A DNA stretch of 64,000 nt from CAWULT01 sp963923455 (lineage in GTDB: Bacteria > Acidobacteriota > Vicinamibacteria > Vicinamibacterales > UBA2999). Made by a program: the position numbers and the translations under genes. This document shows positions 51,758 to 63,420 of this stretch, in pieces. The notes under the pieces were generated by a model. The model was not told the DNA's origin. It made no database searches and saw only the letters and a program-made list of their open reading frames with translations. Within the stretch, counting starts at the first letter, position 1, and every line of letters begins with the position of its first letter. Location of the stretch: contig CAWULT010000001.1 in the NCBI GenBank assembly GCA_963923455.1, positions 62,001-126,000 on the forward strand, written 5' to 3'.

Positions 51758-52458
51758 TGGGCGGCCGTGCCCGGCGAGAGGCGCCCGGGTGGCGGGTCGT
51801 GGCGGCGCCGTTCGTGGCAGCGATGTCGCTCGTGCTCGGAGCGGCGCCGGCTCGCGCGCAGCCGCCACGGATCGACGTGGCCGTCGCCGGGGCCTGGAGC
51901 AGCGGCGCTGCGCTGGGGGGCCCCGACGCGTCACTGCGCGCCAACGGAGGCGCGGGCCCCTACCGTCTGTTCGCGTCACGCACGACCCTCGAGGGCGGGA
52001 GCGGAATCGAGGTCCGGATGGCGGTCGCGCTGGGCCGGCGCCTGGCGATCGAGGCACGCGGCTCGAGGGGCGCGCCCGAACTGGTGACGTCGACGAGCGC
52101 AGACGTGGAGGGCGCTGCCGCCGCCAGGGTCCGCGAGCGCGTCGAGGCCTACGGTCTCGATGGCGGCCTGGTGCTGCGGTGGCCCGCCTGGCGGGCCGCC
52201 GGGATCGAGCCGTTCGTCGAGGCGGGGGCCGGGTACCTGCGGCTGCGGCACGAGGGGCGCCTGCTGATCGACGAGGGTGTCACCTACCACGCCGGGGCCG
52301 GTGCGCGACGGACGCTGTGGACGCGGCCGCGCGGCGTCGTCCGCACCATCGGCGTGTCCGGCGACGTCCGGTTCGTCGCCGCGCCTGGTGGCCTCGGCCT
52401 CACCGGACGCGCCCTGCGGCGGACCGTCGTCACCGCGGGGCTCGTGGCCGGCTTCTGA
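51757..52458 (+). CDS. Exported small barrel-like protein, unknown
   Basis: 233 residues with a signal peptide ending Ala-Arg-Ala-Gln. Beta-rich, with a final Val-Ala-Gly-Phe typical of barrel ends, and strands such as EPFVEAGAGYLRLRHEGRLL. It overlaps the matrixin stop by one base (TGATG), so it belongs to the same coupled group. No family is recognised. Confidence 0.66.
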   Translation: MGGRARREAPGWRVVAAPFVAAMSLVLGAAPARAQPPRIDVAVAGAWSSGAALGGPDASLRANGGAGPYRLFASRTTLEGGSGIEVRMAVALGRRLAIEARGSRGAPELVTSTSADVEGAAAARVRERVEAYGLDGGLVLRWPAWRAAGIEPFVEAGAGYLRLRHEGRLLIDEGVTYHAGAGARRTLWTRPRGVVRTIGVSGDVRFVAAPGGLGLTGRALRRTVVTAGLVAGF

Positions 52459-52549
52459 GCCGTCCAGGCCTTCTCGGGCCTGTCGGGGCGGGGTATCATC
52501 AGCGGCTGGGACCCCCGAACGGAACGTCAACCTCACTTGCCTGCGACAC

Positions 52550-55255
<2,706 letters not shown>

Positions 55256-55259
55256 GGAC

Positions 55260-56306
55260 TTGCTGACCGCCGGCGCCGTCAAGGCCAAGGCTCGCGAGCT
55301 CGGGTTCGACCTCTGCGGCATCGCGCCGGTCGAGGACTTTCCCGAACTCGCCTTTCTCCGCGAGTGGCTGGCCCGGGGCTACGCCGGGACCATGACCTGG
55401 CTGAATCGCACGGTTCGCGTCAGGTCCAACGCCCGCCACATCGTGCCCGGCGCGCGCAGCGTCGTCGTGACGGGCACCCTGTACAACACAGACCGGCCCT
55501 ACGTGGAGCGCACGCCGCCGGACGCGGCGCGCGTGTCCCGCTATGCGTGGGGTGACGACTACCACGACGTCGTCGGGCGGCGCCTTCGCGCGCTGGATGC
55601 CTGGATGCACGCGGCGTCGCCGACGCCGTTCGAGTCGCGGCCGTACGTCGATACCGGCCCCGTGCTCGAGCGCGTCTACGCGCAGTACGCGGGCCTCGGC
55701 TGGATCGGCAAGAACACCTGCCTGATCAACCCCGAGCTCGGGTCGTGGCTGTTCCTCGGCGCCATCGTCTGTGCCCTGGAACTCACCCCAGACGTCCAGG
55801 GGCTGGAGCAGTGTGGCCGCTGCACGCGGTGCCTCGATGCGTGCCCGACCGGGGCGCTGGTCGAGCCTGGGGTGCTCGAGGCCACGCGGTGCCTGTCCTA
55901 TCTGACCATCGAGCTGCGGTCCGGCATTCCGGAGGCGCTCCGGCCGGCGCTCGGCACGTACGTCTACGGCTGTGACATCTGCCAGGAGGTCTGCCCGTTC
56001 AACCAGCCGGCGGCCGTCTCGGGCGACCCCGCGTGGCGGCCGCATGCCGGCGTCGAGGGGCCGTCGCTCGCGGCGCTGTGGCGGCAGCGTGACGCCGAGC
56101 TGCTGGCCTGGGCCGAAGGCACGGCCATGCTGCGGGCCCCGCTGACGAACCTGCGGCGCAACCTCGCCGTCGCGATCGGCAACAGCGGGGACGCCGAGGC
56201 GCTGACGGCGCTCGCCGAGGCCGCGGGACCGGAACGGCCGTCGGCCGACGACCCGATGGTGCGGGAGCACGTGGCCTGGGCGCTCGCCCGGGCGCCGCGG
56301 TCCTGA
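55260..56306 (+). CDS. queG: Epoxyqueuosine reductase
   Basis: 348 residues. N-terminal cobalamin-binding part with LGFDLCGIAP and DTGPVLERVYAQYAGLGWIGKNT; two 4Fe-4S sites CGRCTRCLDACP and CDICQEVCPFN; and a C-terminal HEAT-like helical part. It makes queuosine from epoxyqueuosine in tRNA. The start is probably TTG 55260, 4 bp after acnA; GAGG lies too close for a normal ribosome site, so the start is uncertain. It gives the normal N-terminus. Confidence 0.92.
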   Translation: MLTAGAVKAKARELGFDLCGIAPVEDFPELAFLREWLARGYAGTMTWLNRTVRVRSNARHIVPGARSVVVTGTLYNTDRPYVERTPPDAARVSRYAWGDDYHDVVGRRLRALDAWMHAASPTPFESRPYVDTGPVLERVYAQYAGLGWIGKNTCLINPELGSWLFLGAIVCALELTPDVQGLEQCGRCTRCLDACPTGALVEPGVLEATRCLSYLTIELRSGIPEALRPALGTYVYGCDICQEVCPFNQPAAVSGDPAWRPHAGVEGPSLAALWRQRDAELLAWAEGTAMLRAPLTNLRRNLAVAIGNSGDAEALTALAEAAGPERPSADDPMVREHVAWALARAPRS

Positions 56307-56352
56307 TCTGGAACGCCGGCGATCGAGGCCGCGAGCTCCGCGGTATGCGGGG

Positions 56353-56365
56353 TATGATCGCGGCA
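56353..56365 (+). promoter_or_regulatory. TATGAT -10 box 6 nt before ATG of yqgE
   Basis: TATGAT at 56353-56358, then 6 nt, then ATG 56365. No Shine-Dalgarno. Confidence 0.45.
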
Positions 56366-56913
56366 TGTCCGGCGCCGCGCCCCTGCTCCTGCTCTCGATG
56401 CCTCAGATGGCCGATCCGAACTTCGCGCGGACGGTCATCCTGCTGTGCGACTACACCAGCGACGGCGCGTTCGGCCTCGTCGTCAATCGCCAGATGGGCG
56501 AGCCCGCGCACCAGATGGTGAGGACCGATCCGCCCATCACCGTCGACCCCGACCTCCGGCTGTGGATCGGCGGCCCCGTCGATCCGCAGCGGACCTGGGT
56601 GCTGATGAGCGAGTCGCAGGGCCCGGAGGAGGAACAGCGCGAGGTCGCGCCCGGCGTGCTGTTGTCGGTCTCGCACGACCTGACGATGCGCCTGCTCCAG
56701 CAGCCGCCCACCAGCCGCGCGCGTGTCGTGGTGGGCTACGCCGGCTGGGGGCCGGGGCAGCTCGATCAGGAGATCGCGGCCGGTTCGTGGCTGTCGATGG
56801 ACGTCGATCCGTCCTTGATTTTCGGCGTGCCGGCCGACGAGATGTGGGAGACGGCGCTGCGCCGTCTCGGCACCGACCCGGCCGCACTGCAGACCAGTGC
56901 CGGCGTGCACTGA
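56365..56913 (+). CDS. yqgE: YqgE/AlgH family protein (UPF0301)
   Basis: 182 residues: LLLSMPQMADPNFARTVILLC, SDGAFGLVVNRQ, IGGPVDPQRTWVL and VVVGYAGWGPGQLDQEIAAGSWL are the family pattern. The role is unproven (named after an alginate regulator). Often next to ruvX in other bacteria; here ruvX is 30 kb away. Confidence 0.93.
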   Translation: MSGAAPLLLLSMPQMADPNFARTVILLCDYTSDGAFGLVVNRQMGEPAHQMVRTDPPITVDPDLRLWIGGPVDPQRTWVLMSESQGPEEEQREVAPGVLLSVSHDLTMRLLQQPPTSRARVVVGYAGWGPGQLDQEIAAGSWLSMDVDPSLIFGVPADEMWETALRRLGTDPAALQTSAGVH

Positions 56914-56935
56914 GCCTCGCGAGGGGAGGTCACGC

Positions 56936-58648
56936 ATGCGACGTCCCGCCTCCGGTGTCGTGCTCGCGCTCGTCGTGGCGGCCGCGGTCGGCTGCCGGGG
57001 CTCGTCACCGCAACCCGCTTCGCCGCCCGCCGCGGCCCCCGACCCCATGCTGCAGACCCTTCAGTCCATGACGGCGCGGTTCGCGCCGGTCGACCTGACG
57101 GCCGACGTCGCCGCGCTGCCGGCCGGCGAGCGTGTCGCGCTGACGAAGCTGATCCAGGCGGCGCAGGTCTTCGACGCGCTCTACCTGCGGCAGGTCTGGG
57201 CCGGCAACGACACGTGGCTCCAGGTGCTCGCGCGCGACGAGTCGCCGCTCGGCCGCGCGCGCCTCCACTACTTCCTGCTGAACAAGGGGCCGTGGTCGCG
57301 CCTCGATGCCAACGCGCCGTTCGTGCCCGGCGCGCCCGACAAGCCCGAGTCGGCCAATTTCTATCCGGCCGGCGCGACGAAGGCGGAGGTCGAGGCGTGG
57401 CTGAAGACGCTGCCCGACGCCGAGCACCGGCGCGCGACCGGGTTCTTCACGACGATCCGGCGAGGCGTCGACGGGCGTTTCGTCGCGGTGCCGTACTCGG
57501 TCGAGTATCAGGCCGAGCTGGCGCGGGTGGCGGCGCTGCTGCGGGAGGCCGCCGCGGCGACCGCGCAGCCGACGCTGAAGCGGTACCTGGAGACGCGGGC
57601 GGCGGCGCTGGCGAGCAACGACTACTACGAGAGCGACGTCGCGTGGATGGAGCTCGACGCGTCGATCGAGCCGACGATCGGCCCCTACGAGGTCTACGAG
57701 GACGAGTGGTTCAACTACAAGGCGGCGTTCGAGGCGTTCATCGCGCTGCGCGACGACGCCGAGACGCAGAAGCTGGCCCGCTTCAGCGGCGAACTGCAGG
57801 CGATCGAGGACAACCTGCCGATCGCGCCGCAGTACCGCAATCCGGCGCTCGGGTCGCTCGCGCCCATCCGGGTCGTCAACAGCGTGTTCTCGTCAGGCGA
57901 GGCGAACCGCGGGGTGCAGACGGCGGCCTTCAACCTGCCGAACGACGAGCGCGTCACGGCCGAGAGGGGCGCCAAGCGCGTGATGCTGAAGAACGTGCAG
58001 GAGGCGAAGTTCCGCCTGGTCCTGCAACCGATCGCGAAGGTGGCGCTGGCCTCGGCGGACGAGCCGAACGTCGTGTTCGATGCGTTCTTCACGCACATCC
58101 TGATGCACGAGCTGATGCACGGCCTCGGGCCCCACAACATCAACGTGGACGGCAGGGCGACGACCGTGCGTCAGTCGCTCAAGGAGACGTACAGCACCAT
58201 CGAGGAGGCCAAGGCCGACGTCTCGGGCCTCTTCGCGCTGCAGTTCCTGGTCGACCGCGGCAAGCTGGACGCGGCGTTCGAGCGGACGATGTACACGACC
58301 TATCTGGCGTCGATGTTCCGGTCGATCCGCTTCGGCATCACGGAGGCCCACGGCCGCGGCGTGGCGATTCAGCTGAACTACTTCCTGGACCACGGCGGCG
58401 TGCGCGTCGCCGCCGACGGCACTTTCGCCGTGGACCCGGCGCGAATTCGCCAGAACGTGGTCGACCTGACGCGCGATCTGCTGACGATGGAGGCCGTCGG
58501 GGACCATGCGGCCGCGAAGGAGCTGATCCGGACACTGGCGGTCGTCCGGCCGCCGACCCAGGCCGTGCTCGACCGGTTGACCGGCGTACCCGTGGACATC
58601 GAGCCGCGGTACACGACGGCCTGGCAGCTGCTGGCCGCCGCCCAGTAG
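56936..58648 (+). CDS. Exported M49-like (dipeptidyl-peptidase III family) zinc hydrolase
   Basis: 570 residues, probably a lipoprotein (signal ends Ala-Val-Gly-Cys at about 20). HELMHGLGPH at about 390-399 holds the HExxH-type zinc motif, and EEAKAD about 30 residues later gives the third ligand, the layout of M49 dipeptidyl-peptidase III. The HELLGH of classical members is HELMHG here, as in the bacterial NUDIX-linked subgroup. GGGAGG lies 8-9 nt before ATG 56936. It ends in a strong hairpin. Confidence 0.8.
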   Translation: MRRPASGVVLALVVAAAVGCRGSSPQPASPPAAAPDPMLQTLQSMTARFAPVDLTADVAALPAGERVALTKLIQAAQVFDALYLRQVWAGNDTWLQVLARDESPLGRARLHYFLLNKGPWSRLDANAPFVPGAPDKPESANFYPAGATKAEVEAWLKTLPDAEHRRATGFFTTIRRGVDGRFVAVPYSVEYQAELARVAALLREAAAATAQPTLKRYLETRAAALASNDYYESDVAWMELDASIEPTIGPYEVYEDEWFNYKAAFEAFIALRDDAETQKLARFSGELQAIEDNLPIAPQYRNPALGSLAPIRVVNSVFSSGEANRGVQTAAFNLPNDERVTAERGAKRVMLKNVQEAKFRLVLQPIAKVALASADEPNVVFDAFFTHILMHELMHGLGPHNINVDGRATTVRQSLKETYSTIEEAKADVSGLFALQFLVDRGKLDAAFERTMYTTYLASMFRSIRFGITEAHGRGVAIQLNYFLDHGGVRVAADGTFAVDPARIRQNVVDLTRDLLTMEAVGDHAAAKELIRTLAVVRPPTQAVLDRLTGVPVDIEPRYTTAWQLLAAAQ

Positions 58649-58665
58649 GGCCGGCGGGCCGGCCC
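58648..58665 (+). terminator. GC hairpin after the M49-like gene, possible terminator
   Basis: GGGCCGGC / GCCGGCCC palindrome right at the stop codon, followed by a second small hairpin CTGAG-TCTT-CTCAG (58664-58677). U-poor, so termination strength is uncertain. Confidence 0.5.
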
Positions 58666-58674
58666 TGAGTCTTC

Positions 58675-58761
58675 TCAGCGAGCCGGGGCCTGGGGCTGGG
58701 CGCCGGCGGCCGAGCAGCAGGGCGGCAGCGCGGCGACGGGAATCGCGACGGGAACGCGCAT
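58675..58761 (-). CDS. Possible 28-codon small ORF with leaderless promoter
   Basis: ATG 58761 is preceded by TATACT (58774-58769 on this strand) with 7 nt between. The frame gives 28 residues, mostly Ala/Pro/Val with a Cys-Cys pair (PPCCSAAGAQ), ending at a hairpin. It shares its -10 box with the divergent gene. Not recognised; it could be a small protein or an untranslated transcript. Confidence 0.35.
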   Translation of the reverse strand: MRVPVAIPVAALPPCCSAAGAQPQAPAR

Positions 58762-58768
58762 GGCGCAG

Positions 58769-58776
58769 AGTATAAT
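58769..58776. promoter_or_regulatory. Bidirectional -10 element AGTATAAT
   Basis: The plus strand reads TATAAT (58771-58776, 8 nt before TTG 58785), and the minus strand reads TATACT (58774-58769, 7 nt before ATG 58761). It is built like the envC-ruvX divergent promoter at 25807-25814. Confidence 0.5.
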
Positions 58777-58784
58777 TCGCCACC

Positions 58785-59290
58785 TTGCGGGGGGCGGGCG
58801 TGCGCATTCTCGCGGCGATCGCGATCGCCGTCGTCGCCGTGGGTGCGACGGTGCTCGCCCACGACATCCCGAACGACGTCACCGTGCAGGCGTTCCTGCG
58901 CCCCGACGGGCGACGTCTGCGCTTCGTCGTGCGCGTGCCACTGTCGGCGATCCGCGACGTCCAGATCCCTAGGCGGGGCCCCGGCGACCTGGACCTTGCC
59001 CGCGCCGAGTCCGCCCGGCGTCACGGCGCCACCATCTGGACCGTCGAGGAGGCGTTCCTCGCGAAGCGCAGCCTGGGCGAGGGCGCAGTGTGGGACATCG
59101 CCTCTTCGAGGGACCCGGCCCAGACCCACGTCTTCCTGGCCGACGGCCGGAACATGAAGATCGACGTGCTGAAGCGCGGCACGCTCGAGGAACTCACGAG
59201 CGTCGGCGACGGCGGCCGCCGACGTTCGTCTATCGTGGCCTGCGCCCGGTGCCCTCGGCGGCGCGGGGCGTCGTCTGGCCGCGCCGGTAA
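58785..59290 (+). pseudogene. Chimeric remnant: HupE-like N-terminus fused to NHL-repeat fragment, frameshifted
   Basis: The frame from TTG 58785 (or GTG 58800) begins with a signal peptide and AHDIPNDVTVQAFLRPDGR...RVPLSAIRDVQI...GPGDLDLARAE, as in HupE/UreJ_2-type proteins. It then changes, near 59030, to AVWDIASSRDPAQTHVFLADGRN...DVLKRGTLEELTSVGDGGR, an NHL-propeller blade of the sort normally found beside quinoprotein dehydrogenases. At about 59215 the expected end continues in another frame (TFVYRGLRPVPSAARGVVWPRR, stopping near 59290). About 35 codons of the blade are missing at the join. It is probably a broken gene pair, not a working protein; the reading in the original frame runs to 59297. 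Confidence 0.65.
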
Positions 59291-59305
59291 CGGGTGAGGA
59301 GACCA

Positions 59306-61351
59306 ATGATGAGCAGGCAGGGGCGTTGGACGTATCTGGGTGCGGCGGCAGTCGCCGTCGCGGCGGTGGCCGGGCTCATGGCGCAGACGCCGCCGCCCGG
59401 TGCGAGGCCCCCCGGCCGGACCCCGGCGCCCGTGGCGCCCCGGGTCACGGCGCCGGCGCCGAGGATCGGGGACTGGGTCACCTACGGGGCCGACCTGGCG
59501 AGCACCCGGTACGCGCCGCTCGACCAGATCACCGCGGGTAACTTCTCGAGGCTCGAGCTGGCGTGGCGCCTCAAGACGGACAACCTCGGCCCGAAGCCGG
59601 AGTTCAACTTCCAGTCGACGCCGCTCAAGGTCGGCAATGTCGTCTACACGACGGCCGGCAGCCGCCGGGCCGTCGTCGCGCTCGACGCCGGCACCGGCGA
59701 GATGCTGTGGATGCACAGCGAGAACGAAGGCCCGCGCGCCGACGAGGCGCCCCGGCAGCTCTCCGGCCGGGGCCTGGCGTATTGGACCGACGGACGCGAG
59801 GAGCGCATCGTCTACGTCACGATCGGCTACCAGATGGTGGCGCTCGACGCGAAGACAGGGCGTCGCGTCCCGGCGTTCGGCCGGGGCGGCGTCGTCGACC
59901 TGAAGCTCGAGGACGACCAGGACATGGACCCGGTGCAGGGCGACATCGGCCTGCACGCCGCGCCGGTCATCGCCAAGGACGTCGTGATCATCGGTGCCGC
60001 CCACACCGAAGGCAGCCGTCCCGTCAGCCGTCGCAACGACAAGGGCTACGTGCGCGGCTACGACGTCCGTACGGGCAAGCGGCTGTGGATCTTCCACACG
60101 ATTCCGCGCCCCGGCGAGTACGGCTACGACACCTGGCAGACGGGGTCGGAGGAATACACGGGCAACACCGGTGTCTGGGCGCAGATGAGCGTCGACCCGG
60201 ACCTGAACCTCGTCTACCTGCCCGTCGAGATGCCGACAGGCGACTACTACGGCGGGCACCGGCCCGGCGCCGGCCTGTACGGCGAGAGCCTGGTCGCCGT
60301 CGATCTGCGCACCGGCAAGCGCAAGTGGCACCAGCAGTTCATCAAGCACGGCATCTGGGACTGGGACCTCCCGTGCGCGCCAATCCTCGCCGACGTGAAC
60401 ATCGACGGCCGGCTGCGCAAGGTGGCCGCGCAGCCCACGAAGCAGGGGTGGCTCTATGTGTTCGACCGGGCCACGGGCGAGCCGATCTGGCCGTTCGAGG
60501 AGCGCGCGGTCGAGCAGTCGACCGTCCCGATGGAGCGGTCGCACCCGACGCAGACGTTCGTCGTCAAGCCGCCCCCGTTCGAGCGCCAGGGCGTGGCAAT
60601 CGACGACCTGATCGACTTCACGCCGGAGCTGCGGGCGGAAGCGGTACGGCTCGCGTCACGCTTCAAGCTCGGGCCGATCTTCACGCCGCCGGTGGTCAGC
60701 CGATGGGAGGGGCCGCTCGGGACGCTGATGCTGCCCAACGCGACCGGCGGCGCGAACTGGCAGGGCGGCTCCTACGACCCGGAGACGGGCGTCTTCTACA
60801 TCTTCACGAACACGCAGGTCTCTGCGCTCGGCCTGGTGCCGGGTGGCGAGCGGTCCGACATGGCGTACGTCTCCGGGCAGGCGCCGAATCCCGAGAACCC
60901 GAAGGCGCCGCCAGTGGGGCTCACCGTCCAAGGGCTGCCGATCATCAAGCCGCCATACGGCCGGATCACGGCCATCGACCTGAAGAAGGGCGAGCTGCTG
61001 TGGCAGACGGCCCACGGTGAGACGCCCGACAACATCCGCAACCATCCCGCGCTCAAGGGCGTGACGATTCCGCGGACGGGCCGGCAGGGCCGGATCGGGA
61101 CGCTGGTGACGAAGACGCTGCTGGTGGCCGGCGAGGGCGGCACCTTCACCCTGCCGGACGGCCGTCGTGGGGCCATGCTGCGGGCGTACGAGAAGGGCAC
61201 CGGCAGGGAAGTCGGGTCCGTCTACATGCCTGCGCCGCAGACGGGCTCGCCGATGACGTACATGCATGACGGACGGCAGTACATCGTCGTCGCCGTCAGC
61301 GCCCCGAACTACCCCGGCGAGCTTCTGGCGTTCCGGCTTCCAGCTGAGTGA
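59306..61351 (+). CDS. Exported PQQ-dependent (quinoprotein) dehydrogenase
   Basis: About 681 residues with a signal peptide (about 1-28) and an eight-bladed propeller. Seen: DWVTYGADLASTRYAPLDQI at the start, LDAGTGEMLW, HTIPRPGEYGYDTWQTG, TGNTGVWAQMSVDPDLNLVYLP, KWHQQFIKHGIWDWDLPCAPIL, GWLYVFDRATG and ANWQGGSYDPETG. It oxidises an alcohol or sugar with PQQ in the periplasm; the substrate is unknown. No cytochrome domain is fused. GAGGAG lies before ATG 59306 (59309 is also possible). It lies 15 bp after the HupE/NHL remnant. Confidence 0.92.
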   Translation: MMSRQGRWTYLGAAAVAVAAVAGLMAQTPPPGARPPGRTPAPVAPRVTAPAPRIGDWVTYGADLASTRYAPLDQITAGNFSRLELAWRLKTDNLGPKPEFNFQSTPLKVGNVVYTTAGSRRAVVALDAGTGEMLWMHSENEGPRADEAPRQLSGRGLAYWTDGREERIVYVTIGYQMVALDAKTGRRVPAFGRGGVVDLKLEDDQDMDPVQGDIGLHAAPVIAKDVVIIGAAHTEGSRPVSRRNDKGYVRGYDVRTGKRLWIFHTIPRPGEYGYDTWQTGSEEYTGNTGVWAQMSVDPDLNLVYLPVEMPTGDYYGGHRPGAGLYGESLVAVDLRTGKRKWHQQFIKHGIWDWDLPCAPILADVNIDGRLRKVAAQPTKQGWLYVFDRATGEPIWPFEERAVEQSTVPMERSHPTQTFVVKPPPFERQGVAIDDLIDFTPELRAEAVRLASRFKLGPIFTPPVVSRWEGPLGTLMLPNATGGANWQGGSYDPETGVFYIFTNTQVSALGLVPGGERSDMAYVSGQAPNPENPKAPPVGLTVQGLPIIKPPYGRITAIDLKKGELLWQTAHGETPDNIRNHPALKGVTIPRTGRQGRIGTLVTKTLLVAGEGGTFTLPDGRRGAMLRAYEKGTGREVGSVYMPAPQTGSPMTYMHDGRQYIVVAVSAPNYPGELLAFRLPAE

Positions 61352-61364
61352 TCATGCCGGGGAG

Positions 61365-61387
61365 GGGCCCCGCGCGCGGCGGGGCCC
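61365..61387 (+). terminator. 9-bp GC hairpin between the dehydrogenase and DUF885 genes
   Basis: GGGCCCCGC / GCGGGGCCC with a 5-nt loop, 13 bp after the stop. No U tract follows, so it may only partly stop transcription. Confidence 0.45.
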
Positions 61388-61406
61388 AGGCGAACGGTGG
61401 GGGCAG

Positions 61407-63188
61407 ATGAGGGGATACGTGATGAGGCTGGTGCTCGTGCTGCTGCTGGCTCCGGTGGTGCTGGGGGCCCAGGTTGGTCCGCAGCGCTTCTCCGGCCCGT
61501 CGTCGCAGGCGCTGTACCAGCTCTTCAATGACTATTGGGAGTGGCGGCTGGCCGAGGAGCCCGAACTGGCCACGCAGGTGGGCCGGGCGGAGCACAACGG
61601 CCGATGGACCGACTGGTCGAGGGCGGCGCGGGAGCGCCGGCGGGCGGCCCGCGAGGAATATCTGCAGCGCACCATGTTCCTGTCGCCGGGAACGCTGACC
61701 CCGGCAGATCAACTGAGCGCGCTGATGCTCGAGTACGAGCTGCACCGCCGGCTCGAGGCCCAGCCGGCGCTCGACCTCGTCCAGCGGGTGTCGCAGGCCG
61801 ATGGCCTGCAGAATCAGGTCTTTTCGGTCATCGACCAGATGCCGGCGGGCAGCGTCAGGGACTACGAGAACATCATCGCGCGCCTCGAGGCGCTGCCGGT
61901 CTATGTCGAGCAGCACATCGCGCTGATGCAGGAGCAGCTGGCCGCGGCCCAGGCGCAGCCGGCGGTCGTGGTCGACCTGATGCTCGAACAGGTGCGCGCC
62001 CAGAGCCAGCCGGTGGCCTCGGCGTCGCCGCTGCTGGCGGCGTTCCGCCGGTTCCCGCCGGCGCTGCCGGCCGCAGAGCAGACGCGGCTGCGCCGGCGTG
62101 CCTATCAGGCCTACGACCGCCAGTTCGTACCCAGCTGGAGGCGCCTCGAGGCGTTCCTGCGCGACACCTACCGGCCGAAGGCGCGCCCGGCCATCGGGGT
62201 GCAGTCGCTGCCCGACGGCGCCAGCTCCTACGACGCGCTGCGCCGCTACTACACGACCACGCGCCAGGGCGCGGACGAGGTGCACGAGCTCGGCTTGCGG
62301 GAGGTGGCGCGGATCGAGGGGGAGATGGCGAAGGCCGCCCGCGAGGCGGGCTTCCCGGGTACGCCGGCCGAGTACGAACGACAGCTCGCCTCGCAGCCGG
62401 GGATGCGGTTCTCGAGCCAGGCCGAGATGCTGACGTACGCGCGCGACGTGCTGGCTCGCGTGCAGCCCGTGCTGAGCCAGCTCTTCGTGCGGGTGCCGCG
62501 GACGGCCATCGGCGTCCGGCCGATCCCGGCGGACCGGGACGCGGCGACCGCGTCGAACTACACGGCCGGCACGGCCGACGGCAGCAGGCAGGCCTGGTTC
62601 AACATGAACACCTACCAGCCCGCGGAGCAGGTGAAGTACCGCACCGAGGCACTCGTGCTGCACGAGAGCGTCCCGGGGCATCACCTGCAGGTCGGGCTGG
62701 CCCGGGAGATGGCTGGCGTGCCCGACTTCCGTCGGGTGTTCACCGCGCCCGCGTTCACGGAGGGCTGGGCGCTCTACGCCGAGTCGCTCGGACCGGCGCT
62801 TGGAGTCGTCTACCGCGACCCCGCCACGCGGTTCGGCCAGCTCGCCAGCGAACAGTTCAGGGCCGTGCGGCTGGTCGTCGACACCGGCATTCACGCCAAG
62901 GGGTGGTCTCGCGAGCAGGCCCGCGAGTATTTCGGACGGCACGTACCCAGCCAGTCGATCGCGGAGGTGGACCGCTACATCGCCCGGCCCGGCCAGGCAT
63001 TGGCCTACAAGCTGGGAGAACTGCGGATCATGGCACTCCGCGCCAGGGCCGAGCGGGCGCTCGGGTCACGGTTCGACATCCGGCAGTTCCACGACGTCGT
63101 GCTGCGCAACGGCACCCTGCCGCTCGAGATGCTCGAGGAGCAGGTCGACGCCTGGTTGACCGAGTCGGCGGCCGCGCGCACGAACTGA
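61407..63188 (+). CDS. Exported DUF885-family protein, putative metallopeptidase-like
   Basis: 593 residues with a signal peptide (about 1-22). All-helical DUF885 with the HESVPGHHLQ motif at about 420, TEGWALYAESLG, and YIARPGQALAYKLGELRI near the end; these are the family's conserved and possibly zinc-binding residues. Secreted members are abundant in Acidobacteria. ATG 61407; ATG 61422 also begins the signal. Confidence 0.9.
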   Translation: MRGYVMRLVLVLLLAPVVLGAQVGPQRFSGPSSQALYQLFNDYWEWRLAEEPELATQVGRAEHNGRWTDWSRAARERRRAAREEYLQRTMFLSPGTLTPADQLSALMLEYELHRRLEAQPALDLVQRVSQADGLQNQVFSVIDQMPAGSVRDYENIIARLEALPVYVEQHIALMQEQLAAAQAQPAVVVDLMLEQVRAQSQPVASASPLLAAFRRFPPALPAAEQTRLRRRAYQAYDRQFVPSWRRLEAFLRDTYRPKARPAIGVQSLPDGASSYDALRRYYTTTRQGADEVHELGLREVARIEGEMAKAAREAGFPGTPAEYERQLASQPGMRFSSQAEMLTYARDVLARVQPVLSQLFVRVPRTAIGVRPIPADRDAATASNYTAGTADGSRQAWFNMNTYQPAEQVKYRTEALVLHESVPGHHLQVGLAREMAGVPDFRRVFTAPAFTEGWALYAESLGPALGVVYRDPATRFGQLASEQFRAVRLVVDTGIHAKGWSREQAREYFGRHVPSQSIAEVDRYIARPGQALAYKLGELRIMALRARAERALGSRFDIRQFHDVVLRNGTLPLEMLEEQVDAWLTESAAARTN

Positions 63189-63330
63189 GGCGCTGGGTCC
63201 TGGTGCCCCCAGGGTTGGCGATACCGAAATACGGGATTTGAATGTATCCTCGGGCGGTTTGTGGCCGCGCGGCATGCGTCGCGGCGTCCGCCCGGGTGCC
63301 GCCAGGGTACCAGGGGCGCCTGACGAAGAA

Positions 63331-63375
63331 TTCAGGAACTCTTCAGGCGCGATTTCCGGGGGCCTGGGCTACTAT
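63331..63375 (+). promoter_or_regulatory. Possible promoter with TTCAGG direct repeats before the DUF6152 gene
   Basis: TTCAGG at 63331-63336 and 63342-63347, an 11-bp period as in sites of OmpR/PhoB-type regulators, followed by TACTAT (63370-63375). The stretch 63189-63420 shows nothing else. Confidence 0.35.
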
Positions 63376-63420
63376 CGTGCCAAGAACGTTCGGTTCTGTG
63401 TTGGGGGGAGGAACCTGACT

